A stretch of 64,000 bases of DNA from Cristatella mucedo (taxonomy: Eukaryota > Bryozoa > Phylactolaemata > Cristatellidae): contig WPIO01000295.1 of the NCBI GenBank assembly GCA_009760855.2, positions 1 through 64,000 of the forward strand, written 5' to 3'. The notes beneath the pieces are model-generated. The model did no database searches and had not been told where the DNA came from. It was given only the letters and a program-made list of their open reading frames with translations. Position 1 is the stretch's first letter; each line of letters opens with the position of its first letter. The position numbers were made by a program, and so were the translations under genes. This document shows, piece by piece, positions 48,573 through 59,469 of this stretch.

Positions 48573-49055
48573 CTCGATGAGGAAATATCCGGGGTATATA
48601 GTCCGGAGAGGAATGTCCGTACCCCGTGGCCACCAGTGTTCACAGCGGAGCGCTGCTTATTCGTGCTGCTTTATTGCAGCCACACTTCAGGTGCACAACC
48701 CACAAACAGAGCAGCGAGCACACCCCTTGGCCTCTATTGTAAACTTTCGGGTAAACCCATTCCCACGATAGGATTTGTCTTGGACGACGGACAAGACGAC
48801 GCGAGGTCTGTAGCAAGCTAGCTAAAGACATGATACATTTTATCTGAGCGGCGGCCAAGCGTGAAAATGAATTGACAGGTTTTTGTGAGCGATGTTTCAG
48901 AGCAGCGCATTGGTAACCGGGCCCGTAAAGTACTCAATTGCAGCCATCCAGTTAAATGTAATCTAGCTGCGCACACGGCACAGCGAATCGGATACTTTTC
49001 ATTGTGAATTCATTCTGCTGTAGCGGCTACCATCGGTAGACGCTGTAGTCTTTCC

Positions 49056-50387
49056 ATGGCGTTTGAACTAGCCTCGCTAGACCAGGAGCTGATTGCAGCG
49101 TATGCGTTCTACGCGGCTTTAGTGCTGCTGAAGACGCTGCTTATTATTCCTCTAACCATATTCTATCGCCTGTCGCTAAAGGTCAGCATCACTAAAGGCT
49201 AGCCGCTTGCGGGGTCGTGTATCTTCCTGTGCGTCACCGTTTCGATGCCAGCTGTATGCTGCATAAACTTAAAAGTATAGGCTGTCTGCTCTAATCTAAA
49301 TATTTGGAACGCACCTTCAGGTTCTCGTACGAATTCGTTAGCAACTGCTGCTGGACTGTATAGGTAATTGAGCTGGATCCAATTACACCAGCTTTTATTT
49401 ATATTCTTGACGTTACAGCTTTTGTTTGAAAAAACACCGAGAAATTTGGTTTGTAGCCGCTGACTCGGTCATTGAACATTTGCATTGTTGTAAGGCTAGG
49501 ACCAGATATGCTGTCTTTGAACTTGCAGGTGTTCGCTTCTGCTGAAGATGCTAAAGTGTTCGGAGGGAAAACGGGAGAAAATGTGCAGGTGGAGAGAGCA
49601 AGAAGGTATTTACACGTGATTTTGCCATTTAAAGGACAACCCATGTCAATTTTTTTTGAATTTCGGCTTGGATGTTCCACTGCAACACAACCTCTTCCCT
49701 TAAGAGCACGGTTATGATTTGTATAAATCAGTTGAATTCACCCATTTTATGAACCTTAAGTCTGCCAAAAATTCCCTACTTGACTGATATCCCGACATCC
49801 TCTGAGTTGGAGAAATTCATTTAATTTGAAATGTGCTGTAAGTGAAATGAAATGAAATGAAATGCTGAAATGTGTTTTAAACGTTGGTTTGTTAAAGTCA
49901 TCACCAGTTCGTATGCTTTCTTTCTGCGAATAGAGCTGCCCCTCAAAGGCTATTCCTCGTAGGGAGCTCCTTGCTATCACGAATATTTTGTTTGGGGCTA
50001 AATAAGTCAAGAAATTGCGCTTGCATCCTCTCGAGATTAGCGGCTCTGTTGTCGCATGGAAAGTCGCTGCCGCTACCTCAAGTTATAATTAGTGCGAGAA
50101 TTTGCCCAATGTCGATTGACAATTCGGTAGCCGTGATTTTGTGTTGTAGGATTCATTTGAATGACATGGAGAATGTCTACATGTTCGTCTTTCTGGGCGC
50201 ATTGTACCTGCTCAGTCGGCCCAGTGCTACCGTCGCCCTGTTTCACTTTCGAATATTTGCTGTCACGCGAATAATCCACACTGTGGTTTACTACCTTGAG
50301 CTGCAGCCATGGCGATTCTATGCTTTCCTGCCTGGAATTTTAGTCAATTCATCCATGGCGATCCAAGTGCTGGCTTCATTCTGCTAG
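49056..50387 (+). CDS. MAPEG-family enzyme, MGST1/PTGES-like, copy 1
   Basis: Three exons: 49,056-49,181, 49,529-49,605 and 50,150-50,387, with GT/AG junctions and phases 0 and 2, give 146 aa. Microsomal glutathione S-transferase 1 is 155 aa in human. Residues 1-42 hold the first membrane helix (AAYAFYAALVLLKTLLIIPL). Exon 2 matches the cytosolic loop with AEDA and VERARR. Exon 3 has HLNDMEN, the GSH-site hallmark of the family, then FRIFAVTRIIHTVVYYL with the conserved Arg and His-Thr near human Arg130, and two further helices. Family members are trimeric ER membrane proteins that conjugate glutathione or isomerise prostaglandin H2. The reactive Cys of vertebrate MGST1 in PEDC is Ala here. 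The HLNDME-F-FLG words lean toward prostaglandin E synthase, so the substrate is open. A close paralogue lies 5.6 kb downstream. Confidence 0.93.
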
Positions 50388-50635
50388 CTTCGCTTAAATT
50401 GCTTGCTTTTTGGCCTCGGCTTTGAGACGGTCTCTGTGGCGTGCTCCAAATTGAGCAACCTTGCTAACCGAGCTGTTAGTCAATGCATTTTTGCCGGCTG
50501 TTTGCTGCCGTCTGACCATAACAAAGCTTGTATGTAAGAATATTTGATTTAGCTTGTTGTTAGTTTATTTTCACTAGTTTATGGCGCAATGGCAGTGACT
50601 ATTAATTTGACAAACTTGAATTACTGGTGTGCAAA

Positions 50636-50641
50636 ATTAAA
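50636..50641 (+). terminator. Candidate poly(A) signal ATTAAA, MAPEG copy 1
   Basis: It lies 249 nt after the stop and at the position aligned with the AATAAA of copy 2, just before the shared SINE. Confidence 0.4.
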
Positions 50642-50649
50642 ATGCTAGT

Positions 50650-50815
50650 TTGTCCAACCAGTCTGAGCTTTGGAGTAAGGTGCTCGAACTAAACGATCGG
50701 GGTCGTGGGTTTGACTCCTGCGTCTGACTAATTGCGTCATTTCTGCTGCAAGTATTGGTGAAAGAGTTTCAGCTCTTCTGCCTGCTATATATCTCAGGAT
50801 GTTAAATCGACTAAA
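50650..50815 (+). repeat. tRNA-derived SINE downstream of MAPEG copy 1
   Basis: A-box-like TTTGGAGTAAGGTGCTCG, B-box-like GTGGGTTTGACTCCTG, then CTGCTATATAT and a TGTTAAATCGACTAA tail. It aligns with the SINE at 56,945 including its flanks, so it was present before the gene duplicated. Confidence 0.8.
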
Positions 50816-51335
50816 TTTAGCTAGACTTTTACATCAAATGCCATTTCCCAGCTTCATCGAGCTGCGTCACTGCAACTGAGTCAAGGAATAGAGACATCAT
50901 AGAGTAGCACTAATTATGCTGAAGCTTCATTCTTGCTACGTGTGTAGCCACTCTTGACTACTAAAGCCGACGCAAGTTCGCAAGTGTGTTATGATAGCTT
51001 TATAGCTGGACCTACATGAGTGGGTTTGTCTCATTGTACTGTCTATGGGCCGGGACTTACCAGCCATTCGATGCTGGCCTATCGGCTAGCTGCTCTAATT
51101 GAAGGAAGACCGAAGCTCCCATGCTGATATGACGTCCCCTTGAATGGCTCAGACTATTGATCTAGGGAAGCAGCTTTCACTGGCTGCATTTATTCAAATG
51201 ACCGACTCGCAAGCCATAATTTAGTAAGGTAGCAAAATGGATTACTTAAACTTTGCTCCTCAGTGTGATGCGAATGAATTTGCACTTATTTATCGTCAGA
51301 TCACACGAAATTTTGCGACAGGGACAAGCCTTGCT
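50816..51335 (+). repeat. Downstream part of the duplicated block, copy 1
   Basis: Non-coding sequence that aligns discontinuously with 57,111-57,560, sharing words such as ATGCTGAAGCTTCA, AGCAGCTTTCAC/AACAGCTTTCAC and ATGCTGGCCT. Similarity fades near 51,335. Confidence 0.65.
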
Positions 51336-51589
51336 GTCGTTTAAGTGGAGGTAAGCTTGTACGCTTTCTCACGAATGCACCGAAACTTTGTCATACCGCA
51401 TAGCCTGAAATTTCCTAATACTGACCGAGAGCGACGCAGAACATTATCTTGCTTCTTAGTAATACCGACCGGTATTGGCCTGATATTGCTGTTGTGGGTG
51501 CTATTGAACTTATCTTGGACGTACTTATAACAAAATTGGAGCCTGGAGGCCTGAGCGACCTGTGGGTGCTCATCAGGCTGTCTACAAGA

Positions 51590-51915
51590 CTCTCACTGTC
51601 AAGTTTGGTACATGGCATATAGATTTCGTGCAGATTCAACAGGAAATATGCTGGCAGAGTCAGTTTGAGCGTTAATCTTTTCAATTTATACACGGCACTT
51701 GGTTTGCCCATAACCAGTAAGTAAGTTTTACCGTCATTCAATTAAAAACATTTGCTGCCATCCAAGTGCAGATGTCATCAACACATGCAGCAAGGGAGTT
51801 AAGAGAATTTGACGTGCCAGAGGGCTGGGAGGGATCAAAGCAAAGGTACAACTGTGTGTCATCCGCATAGCAGTGAAAGCCTAGATTGTGCTTGGCAATC
51901 CCATCGGCAAGACGA
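51590..51915 (-). mobile_element. LINE reverse-transcriptase fragment
   Basis: The minus strand reads AKHNLGFHCYADDTQLYLCF, with an intact YADD box, then DPSQPS and a DDICTWMAAN-like segment. It is the region split by insertion in the 2.6-6 kb LINE. The 5' limit is uncertain: open frame extends to about 52,073 but is not clearly LINE. Confidence 0.85.
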
Positions 51916-52079
51916 AGAGAAAAAACAACTTGTATGATGCGATTTTTCAAAGGTTTCTGCAAATGAGTAAGGTACACAATTAAGGCCAGTAAAAAGAGCT
52001 GTTTAGCTGCATGCCCAACACCATCTTTTTTGGGTTTTAACGGTTGGACAGACTTGATCCGGCTTGGTAGCACGCATAT

Positions 52080-53265
52080 TTAATGCTTGAAAGTCTATAA
52101 CGAACTATGCATGACACCATTCGAATCAGCGGTCGTTCGTGCGGCACCAGAAAGTTTGAATTCTAATCTGGGCCAAGAAAGTATTCTCCAGTCCCATTCT
52201 TCCATTTATTGTACACAATCCTCGTAAGGATTTTCAAAAACAACTTATATATTCATTCATGGGGATTGTTTTTGAAAAATTTCACATTGGTCAAGCCATA
52301 CTAATCCACTGAAACCAATATCCATTTGACTAATAAAATTCGAAATAGCAATAACGATGGCAATGTTATGTCTGCCGGATTAATTAATCGGCAACAGTTG
52401 TTCTAAGCATCATAATGTCGTACTTCAACGATTGATAACAATGAATATTCTTTGTAATGAGCCTCCGCAAGAGTTTGGATCTCAATTGTTCTATCAAGCG
52501 CAGTACGTGTTATAAACCGGTCACTGGTCATCCAGGACCTTTCCCCGGTCGAGCCCTGCAGGGCCTCTTTGGTTCTCGGCACTTTGGTGTTCTCTATTTA
52601 TTAATACGGACCTAAGGAAAGTAATTTGGAACCATTGTGCCGGCAATCATTTCTATGCCGACAATACGCAGCAATGTTTCTCATTCATTCAAAGCATTAG
52701 AATTAATTTCGATGACTAAAAAATTGTACACCTGCATTACAAACCAGCAGCCCTTGACGTCAAGCCAATTTATTTTAAAGTTGCATATTTAAGAAAACCG
52801 AACTCCGCTTAGAGAAATAATTTCCTTTCCAAATTATTCTTGCCCTAGAGACTAGCATCGAGTGCTCGAAAATGAGTGTTTTTTTTTCCTTGACTGATTC
52901 TGAAAGTTCCATTAAGGAAATCGCCTCAGTAGCTAGTAAATACGATTAGTCCTTCCCTAGGATTTGGATCTAGTTATCAATCTGCCTTTTTAAATGTCTA
53001 TCTGGCTACCTGGTGCTGCTTTTAACCAAAAGCTATACTGAATAATCGAACCTGAGCTCGAAGTGGGCATAGCCGAGTTTCCGGAACTCTAATTAGCCTT
53101 GTCAGTGCCTCAGGTCTCAAATATGAATAAGCTGAAAGAAGATACAGGTTCTCGGAATTGCATTTAATTTTCATGCAATGAATAATTGGTTGAGCTCCAA
53201 AGCCCTTGCAGATGTGGTTGCCTTATTGTAGCTATGCTGCATCTACGGAAAGCATAATCTTGAAG
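52080..53265. other. No recognisable gene
   Basis: A/T-rich spacer between the two MAPEG blocks, with no long frame and no clear repeat family. Confidence 0.45.
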
Positions 53266-53267
53266 TC

Positions 53268-53390
53268 TTTTTTAATAATAATAATAATAATAATATTGCA
53301 CTTGATAAAGCGCCCTCAGAGAACTTAATCTCTTTCTAGGCGCTTTACATTTGCTGCAAAGTGATACGCAATAGAATAGTAAGTAAAATT
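53268..53390 (-). mobile_element. LINE tail fragment
   Basis: On the minus strand it shows the GCGCCTAGAAAGAG, TTAAGTTCTCTGAGGGCGC and TTTATCAAGTG words and a (TTA)n tail. It is strongly 5'-truncated. Confidence 0.9.
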
Positions 53391-53914
53391 TTTGTTGAGA
53401 GGCAATGCGCAGATTATTTCCAACGTTTACTCATTAAAAATAATCAATTTTCAGAAGAGCTGCTTTCTTCTGAGAATCAAAAGAGAAGCGTTCGCACCTA
53501 AACCACTCACGTCATCCCACTGAGGTGCCCAGCTTGACAATGCGAGATCGATGCTCCCGAGTTTTCAAAAGTTTTTTCGCTTTTAGATCCCATGTTGGGT
53601 TGCATTGGTTTGTACCAGTAGGTTGGTCCTGTTTTCCAGACCAGAGTTAGTTAGTTAGTTTGATGTGACAAATATTATTTTGGAAATTCATTGATATTAC
53701 GGCCTCTTGTCAGGCCTTAGCCTTCGTGAAGGGAGACCAGCTAGGAGGAGCTGGGGAAATCGGGCTCTCTCACCTCACACGGGATGCTCGGCTCTGAGCA
53801 GCCTTATCTTGGCCTCATCCGCAAAATTATCCTGAGCGATAGGTACCGGCAGGTTTCTTTTGCATCCTCTCCGTCGGTCATTCAAACATGGCAACCTCTT
53901 TACAACCTCTATCA

Positions 53915-54191
53915 CGCCTATTTAGGACAGCATTTAGTGGGTCCCTGTGATTCGTCCTTCATGTGCTTATGCGTGCTCACACTGTGTATGCTGCCACTAA
54001 CCACATTTGCATGCCGACCCTGTGCATGTCACCCCTAACCATATTATTCATTTTGTTTGTTTTTCAAGCATGATTTTACTTACCATTCAATTTCATTTCC
54101 CGGGGCAGAAAATTTAAAGCGCCTAGAAAAACATTAAGTTCTCTGAGGGCGCTTTATCAAGTGCATTATTATTATTATTATTATTATTACG
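53915..54191 (+). mobile_element. 5'-truncated LINE 3' UTR
   Basis: It starts at the segment encoding the LINE C-terminus (CTATTTAGGACAGCATTTAG) and runs through the conserved 3' UTR to a (TTA)n tail. It stands about 460 bp before MAPEG copy 2. Confidence 0.9.
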
Positions 54192-54651
54192 AAAAAAAAC
54201 GTGGTGCTTTCTGTAGTACCTCAACCCGAATCAGAGCTGTGCACGCAGGTCTTGTGCACCACTCTTCGCCGTATTTGAAATCAGATTAGCGTTGGTTGTT
54301 GGTGATAAAAAATTTGCTAGCCTCTTTTGCTAGAAGGACTGTGGGCGCACGGCTTTACCGTACTTGCGAAGGAACTAGTTCATCGTTATTAAGGGTTATA
54401 AGAAAAGCATCCAGGTTCGTTGGGGTGAGTCTTCCGCTTTATTAAAACAGCTGCCCACATGTGGGCGTGATAATACGTTGATAATTCTGTGTTCTTGTAG
54501 ATAGCACATGCAGTGAAGGTCTCTAACGCCGCAGCCAGAGTCGGCCGGTAACAAACCGGAACGAGAGTGTGCGAAACAGCGAATCGTTTACCTTCCATTG
54601 TTAATTTCCTCCTCGTAGCCGGTTCTATCCCGTGTACGCGGCTATATTGGC

Positions 54652-56656
54652 ATGGCGTTCAATCTACCCTCCGTTGACCAAGACCTAATAGCCGCGTATG
54701 CTTTCTACGCTGCTGTAGTGCTGCTGAAGACACTGCTAATAATTCCTCTTACGACCTACTATCGCCTGTCGACGAAGGTCAGCATCGCCAAATGCTAGCC
54801 GCTAGCTTCGAGGACGAGCCAGTAGCTTCCTGTGCGCCCCTGCTTAGAGATCAGCTGTGCCCCGCCCAGGCCTCGGATGCTCGAGTGTCGGCTGCTAGTC
54901 GGTGCATGGAGCTTTGGTGACTAGTGATCCCTGCCCACACTGTAACGCTGTGAAGGCGCAATCCTTCTTGCCGCTTGACCGCCAATTGCGATGCCGAGCC
55001 CACCGAACAAACTAGGCTTGACCGTGGCACGTTAGAGCCCACGGCAGAGCCACGGCACTCTGGTAGACAGTTAGCTAGTGCATCGCACTGTCCTTGCCTT
55101 CACCGTAAGCAAAGCTTGCTAGCTGGATCGAGTAGCCTTATATGTAGGAGGTACGGCTTCTTTTTTGCGTTGGCAAGACGGCCAGTGAGTCGTGTAAATA
55201 TCGATGCCCTTATCGCGATATGCTCTCTACGGCCTTCCCATTTGCTTTAATGCTGGCTCCTACTGACTTGTTCATCAAAGTCGTAAAAGCTCACCTCTTA
55301 CCTTGGTGGACACTACTCATAATCTTATCAAGTAAACTGTGATTTGTCAACCATAGGTCTGAAAACACGTTTGGGTTAGAAGGCAGTTATGGTCACAATA
55401 GTAGTGTCTTCAAGGGCTATTAATCGTACTACAAGTGAACTGCTTTTGTGAAATATCTTTTCCAGCACACGCGTCAACTCTGAGAATAACCACCTGGCTC
55501 CTGCCCATTGATAGAATGAAAATGTTACTCGCCTTCTGTTGCTGAAGCATATTGGCATCATGAGCAATCGCAGTAATTACCACACTTCATTGGCATGCTC
55601 GCTGGAAAGCCGGGGTGTGAAATGTATGGCAATTCGCCTTGTGACTGCCATAGCCATCTTGTGTGTATGCCTAGTTAGTGCTTTCTGCATGGGCTACTGG
55701 TACATTAATTGACTTATGCTGAATGATCTGTGTCCTGCTGTCAATTTTTATGGAGTTCCAAATCCTTCAAAAGCATCTGATGTTCTTTTGTGAATTCGTA
55801 AGCCGTGTAACTGCATTTGGACTGTATAGGTATTAAGTTGGATCCTCCAGTGTCACCTTTTTCTAATTATATTGTGTAAGCCAACATCAGTATTGAAACC
55901 AGTACCAAGCAGTTGTGTTTAAATCCGTTTGGTTGGTCGTGAAAGATTCACGTTGTTGTACGGCACTAATAAGACCTGTTATGTTCTTGCAGGCATTTGC
56001 CACTGCAGAAGATGCCAAGATTTTTAAAGGGAAAGCTGGAGAAAATGTACAGGTAGAGAGAGTAAGAAGGTAATTGCCCTAGGTTAGCAGTTCAATAGAA
56101 AACCATCGTTGATCGTTTCTGAAGCCTTGATTGGGCATTGCACTGTTGCACGAACTTTTTCTGCTCTAGCAAGGCCATGATATTGATCAATCCGTTTCAA
56201 GTGTTATGCACCTAATGCCTGCTTTAAAATCACCACTGACTGGCTTCACATTTCGGTCTTGGTGACATATTTGTCCATACATCTCCTTGGGGCTTGCTTT
56301 TCCCTCGGCTCTGTTGTTGTGGGATTGAAGGTTTCAGCTGCTTCATCTGTGAGAATCCACGTCAGTATCTGCCGTGCGATTGACCATCCTGCTGCTGATG
56401 CTTGACTTCTCGTTGCAGGATTCATTTGAATGACATGGAGAACGCCTACATGTTCGTCTTTCTTGGTGCATTGTACCTGCTCACTGGGCCTAGTGCGACT
56501 GTTGCTTTGTTTCACTTTCGAATATTCGCTGTCACGAGAATAATCCACACTGTGGTTTACTACCTTGCGCTGCAGCCATGGCGATTCTATGCTTTCCTGC
56601 CTGGCCTTTTAGTCAACTCATCAATGGCGATCCAAGTGCTGGCCTTCTTCTGCTAG
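54652..56656 (+). CDS. MAPEG-family enzyme, MGST1/PTGES-like, copy 2
   Basis: Three exons: 54,652-54,777, 55,993-56,069 and 56,419-56,656. They are the same lengths (126, 77, 238 nt) and phases as copy 1 and give 146 aa. About 20 residues differ from copy 1, most of them in exons 1 and 2 (for example FNLPSVDQD against FELASLDQE). The HLNDMEN motif and the RIIHTVVYYL segment are identical. No stop or shift is present and all splice sites are canonical, so both copies appear functional. Intron 1 is 1,215 bp here against 347 bp in copy 1. The promoter was not identified. Reactions as for copy 1. Confidence 0.93.
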
Positions 56657-56932
56657 CTTCACGTGAATTGCTTGCTTTTTTGGCAAGGCTTTTGAGATGG
56701 TTGCCTTTGGCGTGGTCGAGGAATTGTGCATTCCAAACCCAGCTGCTACTTGCTGCAGTATTTTTCTGGCTGCTTGTCTTTTTGTTACCATAACGGGTGA
56801 TTTTCTAAACCATAATTGATACAGAATATTTGGAACTTATTTCACTATTGCGTGGCTCAAAGCCAGTGAATGTGATTTGAAGAATTGGTTTATAATTGAA
56901 TAGCTATTGCTAAATTCAATATTGGAGTTAAT

Positions 56933-56938
56933 AATAAA
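56933..56938 (+). terminator. Candidate poly(A) signal AATAAA, MAPEG copy 2
   Basis: 277 nt after the stop codon, at the position aligned with ATTAAA of copy 1. Confidence 0.45.
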
Positions 56939-56944
56939 AATGCT

Positions 56945-57110
56945 AGCAAGCCTGTGCAGTCTGAGCTTTTAAGGAAGGCACTCTCACTTCACGACTCAGG
57001 TCGTGGGTTCGATTCCTACGGCTGGCAAATATTTCATGTTGGCTGCTAGCAGGAGTGATACCTGCTATGGTTCTTTTGCCTGCTATATATATATATGAAG
57101 CTGTTGAATC
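56945..57110 (+). repeat. tRNA-derived SINE downstream of MAPEG copy 2
   Basis: It has a consensus pol III B box (GGTTCGATTCC, about 57,006-57,016), a CCTGCTATATATATATATG tail and GCTGTTGAATCGACTAA. It aligns with 50,650-50,815. Confidence 0.85.
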
Positions 57111-57560
57111 GACTAAGCTTTACTGTTACAGCAGTCATTTTGCCTGCTTGGGAAGCTGAACCACTCACGGTGTGCAGTCGTCCTAATCATGCTGAAGCTT
57201 CACTCTTGCAGCATTTAAACTAGGGTTGCCATCTCGTTATGTCAATCGGCAGGACTTTCTCAGCCAGTTAATGCTGGCCTTTCCATTAGCTTTTCTAACC
57301 GAAGGGAGACCAACGCTCCAATGCTGACAAGACTAATGCCGTTACCATGGCTCCTCGAATCGCTCCAGCTAGCGATTTGGGGAAACAGCTTTCACAGCCT
57401 GCGTTAATACAGATCGCCGACTGGAGGGCCATTCTGCGGTAATTTGACGAAGTAGGGTATTTGCAACTGCTAAATTTTGCTTTTCAGTATGAAATGAATG
57501 AATCAGGACTTACACATTGCCGGATCGGGTTAGATAGAGACCTTCAAAACCGGGCAAGCA
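57111..57560 (+). repeat. Downstream part of the duplicated block, copy 2
   Basis: Counterpart of 50,816-51,335. The tandem duplication unit therefore runs at least from about 54,615 to 57,560 here. Confidence 0.65.
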
Positions 57561-57676
57561 TTCCTGACGCACAGCAAATCTGTCAGACCGAATAGCTGCT
57601 CTAAGATCTCCTTTCGGCGGAAGGGACCCGCCGTGGACCTTACTCGGCTTCCTCTTTAGGCTATTATGCAGCTAAA

Positions 57677-58340
57677 ACGGCGTCGTTTGTTCATAGAGCC
57701 TCGTCGGTTTCTGCTGTGGGCATAGTACTCAAAGCGGGCTGTTCAACGTGGTCGCCAGCGTATGTTTATATTTACGTTATATGAACGCGATTTGTTTAGC
57801 TTAAGAGTATAGAATTTTAGGTTTGGTGTTTAGTGGTTGTATGTTTTGGGGTTTAGTGGTTGATTTTTTATTTTTTGTGTGAGTTTTTGGGCTTAAGAGA
57901 GAAACTCTAAACGGAAGACACCTCAAAACATTTTAACGCTTTAGAGCTATCGTTTTAGCTTAAGGTGTAGGAGTATGAGTTTAGTTTTAAGTGGTTGTAT
58001 GTTTCTTGGGTTTAGTATTAGGTTTTGTATTTTTACGTTTGAGTTTTGGGTTTTAGAGAGAAACTCTAGGCGGAAGACATCTTAAAATATGCTTATGCTT
58101 TTTTCTTAGCTTAGGGTATAGGATTTGGGGTTTAGTGTTTAGTGGTTGTGTTTTGAATTTATTGGTTTGATTTTGTATTTTTTGTGTTCGAGTTATTGGG
58201 CTTTAGAGAGAAACTCTAAACGGAAGACATCTAGAAACATGCTTTTCAACGTAAATTTAAACACGCCGGTGTAAGCAGCGTACTAGGCGCACTGTGCCTT
58301 TAGCAAAAACCGACCTGTCTCTATGAACAGACGACGCCGT
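57677..58340. mobile_element. Foldback-type element with inner triplicate
   Basis: The ends are inverted repeats of about 100 bp: ACGGCGTCGTTTGTTCATAG at 57,677 and, inverted, ACGGCGTCGTCTGTTCATAG ending at 58,340. Similarity continues through TCGGTTT to GTTTAAATTTACG/TATATTTACG words. Between them are three tandem units. No protein is encoded and the superfamily is unclear. Confidence 0.85.
57795..58250. repeat. Three tandem repeats of 150-160 bp
   Basis: Each unit carries TTTAGTGGTTGT-like, GAGTTTTGGG-like and GAGAGAAACTCTA-CGGAAGACA words. The GAGAGAAACTCT marker falls at 57,897, 58,056 and 58,206, so the period is about 159 and then 150 bp. Confidence 0.9.
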
Positions 58341-58494
58341 ATCAACTGACTACACTGACATTTTCGCTGCGAGTATTATAGAGCGAATGTCTAACTCGTT
58401 CTTGTTTGTTCTTAAGCCTCCCGGTATCAGCGGACGTCTACTTATAGCACACACTAAAATCCAAGGATCTCAATGTCCGTGGCCTCGTGTGTTC

Positions 58495-58656
58495 ATGAGC
58501 TCGGTGCACGCCCGTTCGCGTCAGCGACTGTTCCGCGCGGTTTCTCATTCTAGTTTTTCTCGCAGTTCCAAAACAGCGGGTGCTGCGGTTGCTTTCGGTG
58601 CTGCTGTTGCTTTCGGTTGCTCGCTGCTCTTTTATCAAATGTACCATTTCGCGAAG
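58495..58656 (+). CDS. Candidate first exon with mitochondrial-type N-terminus
   Basis: It opens at ATG 58,495 (MSSVHARSRQRLFRAV), Arg/Ser-rich without acids, then a glycine/alanine membrane-like stretch (AGAAVAFGAAVAFGCSLLFY). It ends at AAG with a GTCTTC donor in phase 0. Composition fits a mitochondrial presequence followed by a transmembrane helix. No family is recognised and the donor is only fair. A second possible exon ends at a strong CAG|GTGAGC donor at 58,863, but the join is unproven. Confidence 0.3.
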
Positions 58657-59280
58657 GTCTTCCTTCGAGTCAGCTGCTCTCAGCTACTGTATAATGTTTC
58701 TTAAGGCTGCGATCTATCTACACCTCCCGGCAGTCGGACCTCGTTGTAATCGGGTTTTCTCTGGGGTTCACTGCCTGCCGGAATGCTCCCCCATCCACTC
58801 GACCAGCCATTGCCGATTGCCGCACTTTGTAACGTTAACGCTGATTACCCTACCGACAATCAGGTGAGCGTATTTCTTAAAGCGTGGAGATTTTTGGCTT
58901 GGTTCTATAAGGATCGCGTGCAGCTCCTAGTGTTGGCCGTACTCAGCGCAGCTTTGCTCTTAGAGCTTTTGCCATGCTGACCTCATTGCGTGTCAGCCTC
59001 TCATCTTAGACCGTTGCTTAATCTGGCTTATCGTTGCTTCACCTTCGTATGAGCACCTCATGTTGCGAATGCTCTGTCCAGCAGCGTGACCTTAAAGCTT
59101 ATCGTTGCTTCACCATCGCAATGAGAATTTTGTTTAATCAGTGCGACGTAAACTTGATGCTCATTGAGACGCCACCGACAGACCATAGATTCATTTGTGC
59201 CAAAAACTCAAAACTCTGCAGTGCTCCCGAGGAGCTCGCTTGCCTAATGGTCGTACTCGTGAAGAGCAATTGAAGAGAAA

Positions 59281-59417
59281 ACTTTCTGTTTGGTCCAGCG
59301 GTTAAGGTGCTCGCCCTGAGTCAAGGTCTGGCTGAGGTCTTGGGCTCGAGCCCAGAGGCATATGTGAAGCGCGCCTGAATAGAGATTAAGTTCTCTTGGG
59401 TCGCTATATAAATGAAT

Positions 59418-59425
<8 letters not shown>
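59281..59425 (+). repeat. SINE with LINE-like 3' tail
   Basis: The tRNA-like head (TGGTCCAGCGGTTAAGGTGC, later GGGCTCGAGCCCAG) is followed by GCGCCTGAATAGAG and ATTAAGTTCTCTTGGG, then CGCTATATAAATGAATTA. That end aligns base by base with the LINE tail of this genome. Confidence 0.8.
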
Positions 59426-59454
<29 letters not shown>

Positions 59455-59465
59455 TTATATATATA
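59418..59465. repeat. (TA)n(GT)n microsatellite
   Basis: TATATATATA passes into GTGTGTGT and back into TATATATA directly after the SINE, so it probably grew from its A/T tail. Confidence 0.95.
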
Positions 59466-59469
59466 AAAG

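Larger units (their letters stand above)
46581..48626. mobile_element. Possible DNA transposon bordered by ACATTCC and G/C-run motifs, with insertions
   Basis: Left border near 46,581-46,700: GGACATTTCTTTT then C runs, followed by GGACATTTCCCCG and GACATTCCCC. Internal block at 47,860-47,917: GGGAGGGGAGAAAATCCCC and GGGGAACGTCCTACCCC. Right border at 48,581-48,626: GGAAATATCCGGGG and GGAATGTCCGTACCCC. The left and right motifs are inverted relative to each other. A Tigger-like MITE and a LINE lie within the span. No transposase was seen and the superfamily is not assigned. Confidence 0.4.

Noticed and set aside
50690-50730. Functional tRNA gene
   Set aside because: A- and B-box-like words are present but no cloverleaf can be drawn. 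It is a SINE head, as are those at 32.2, 56.9 and 59.3 kb.
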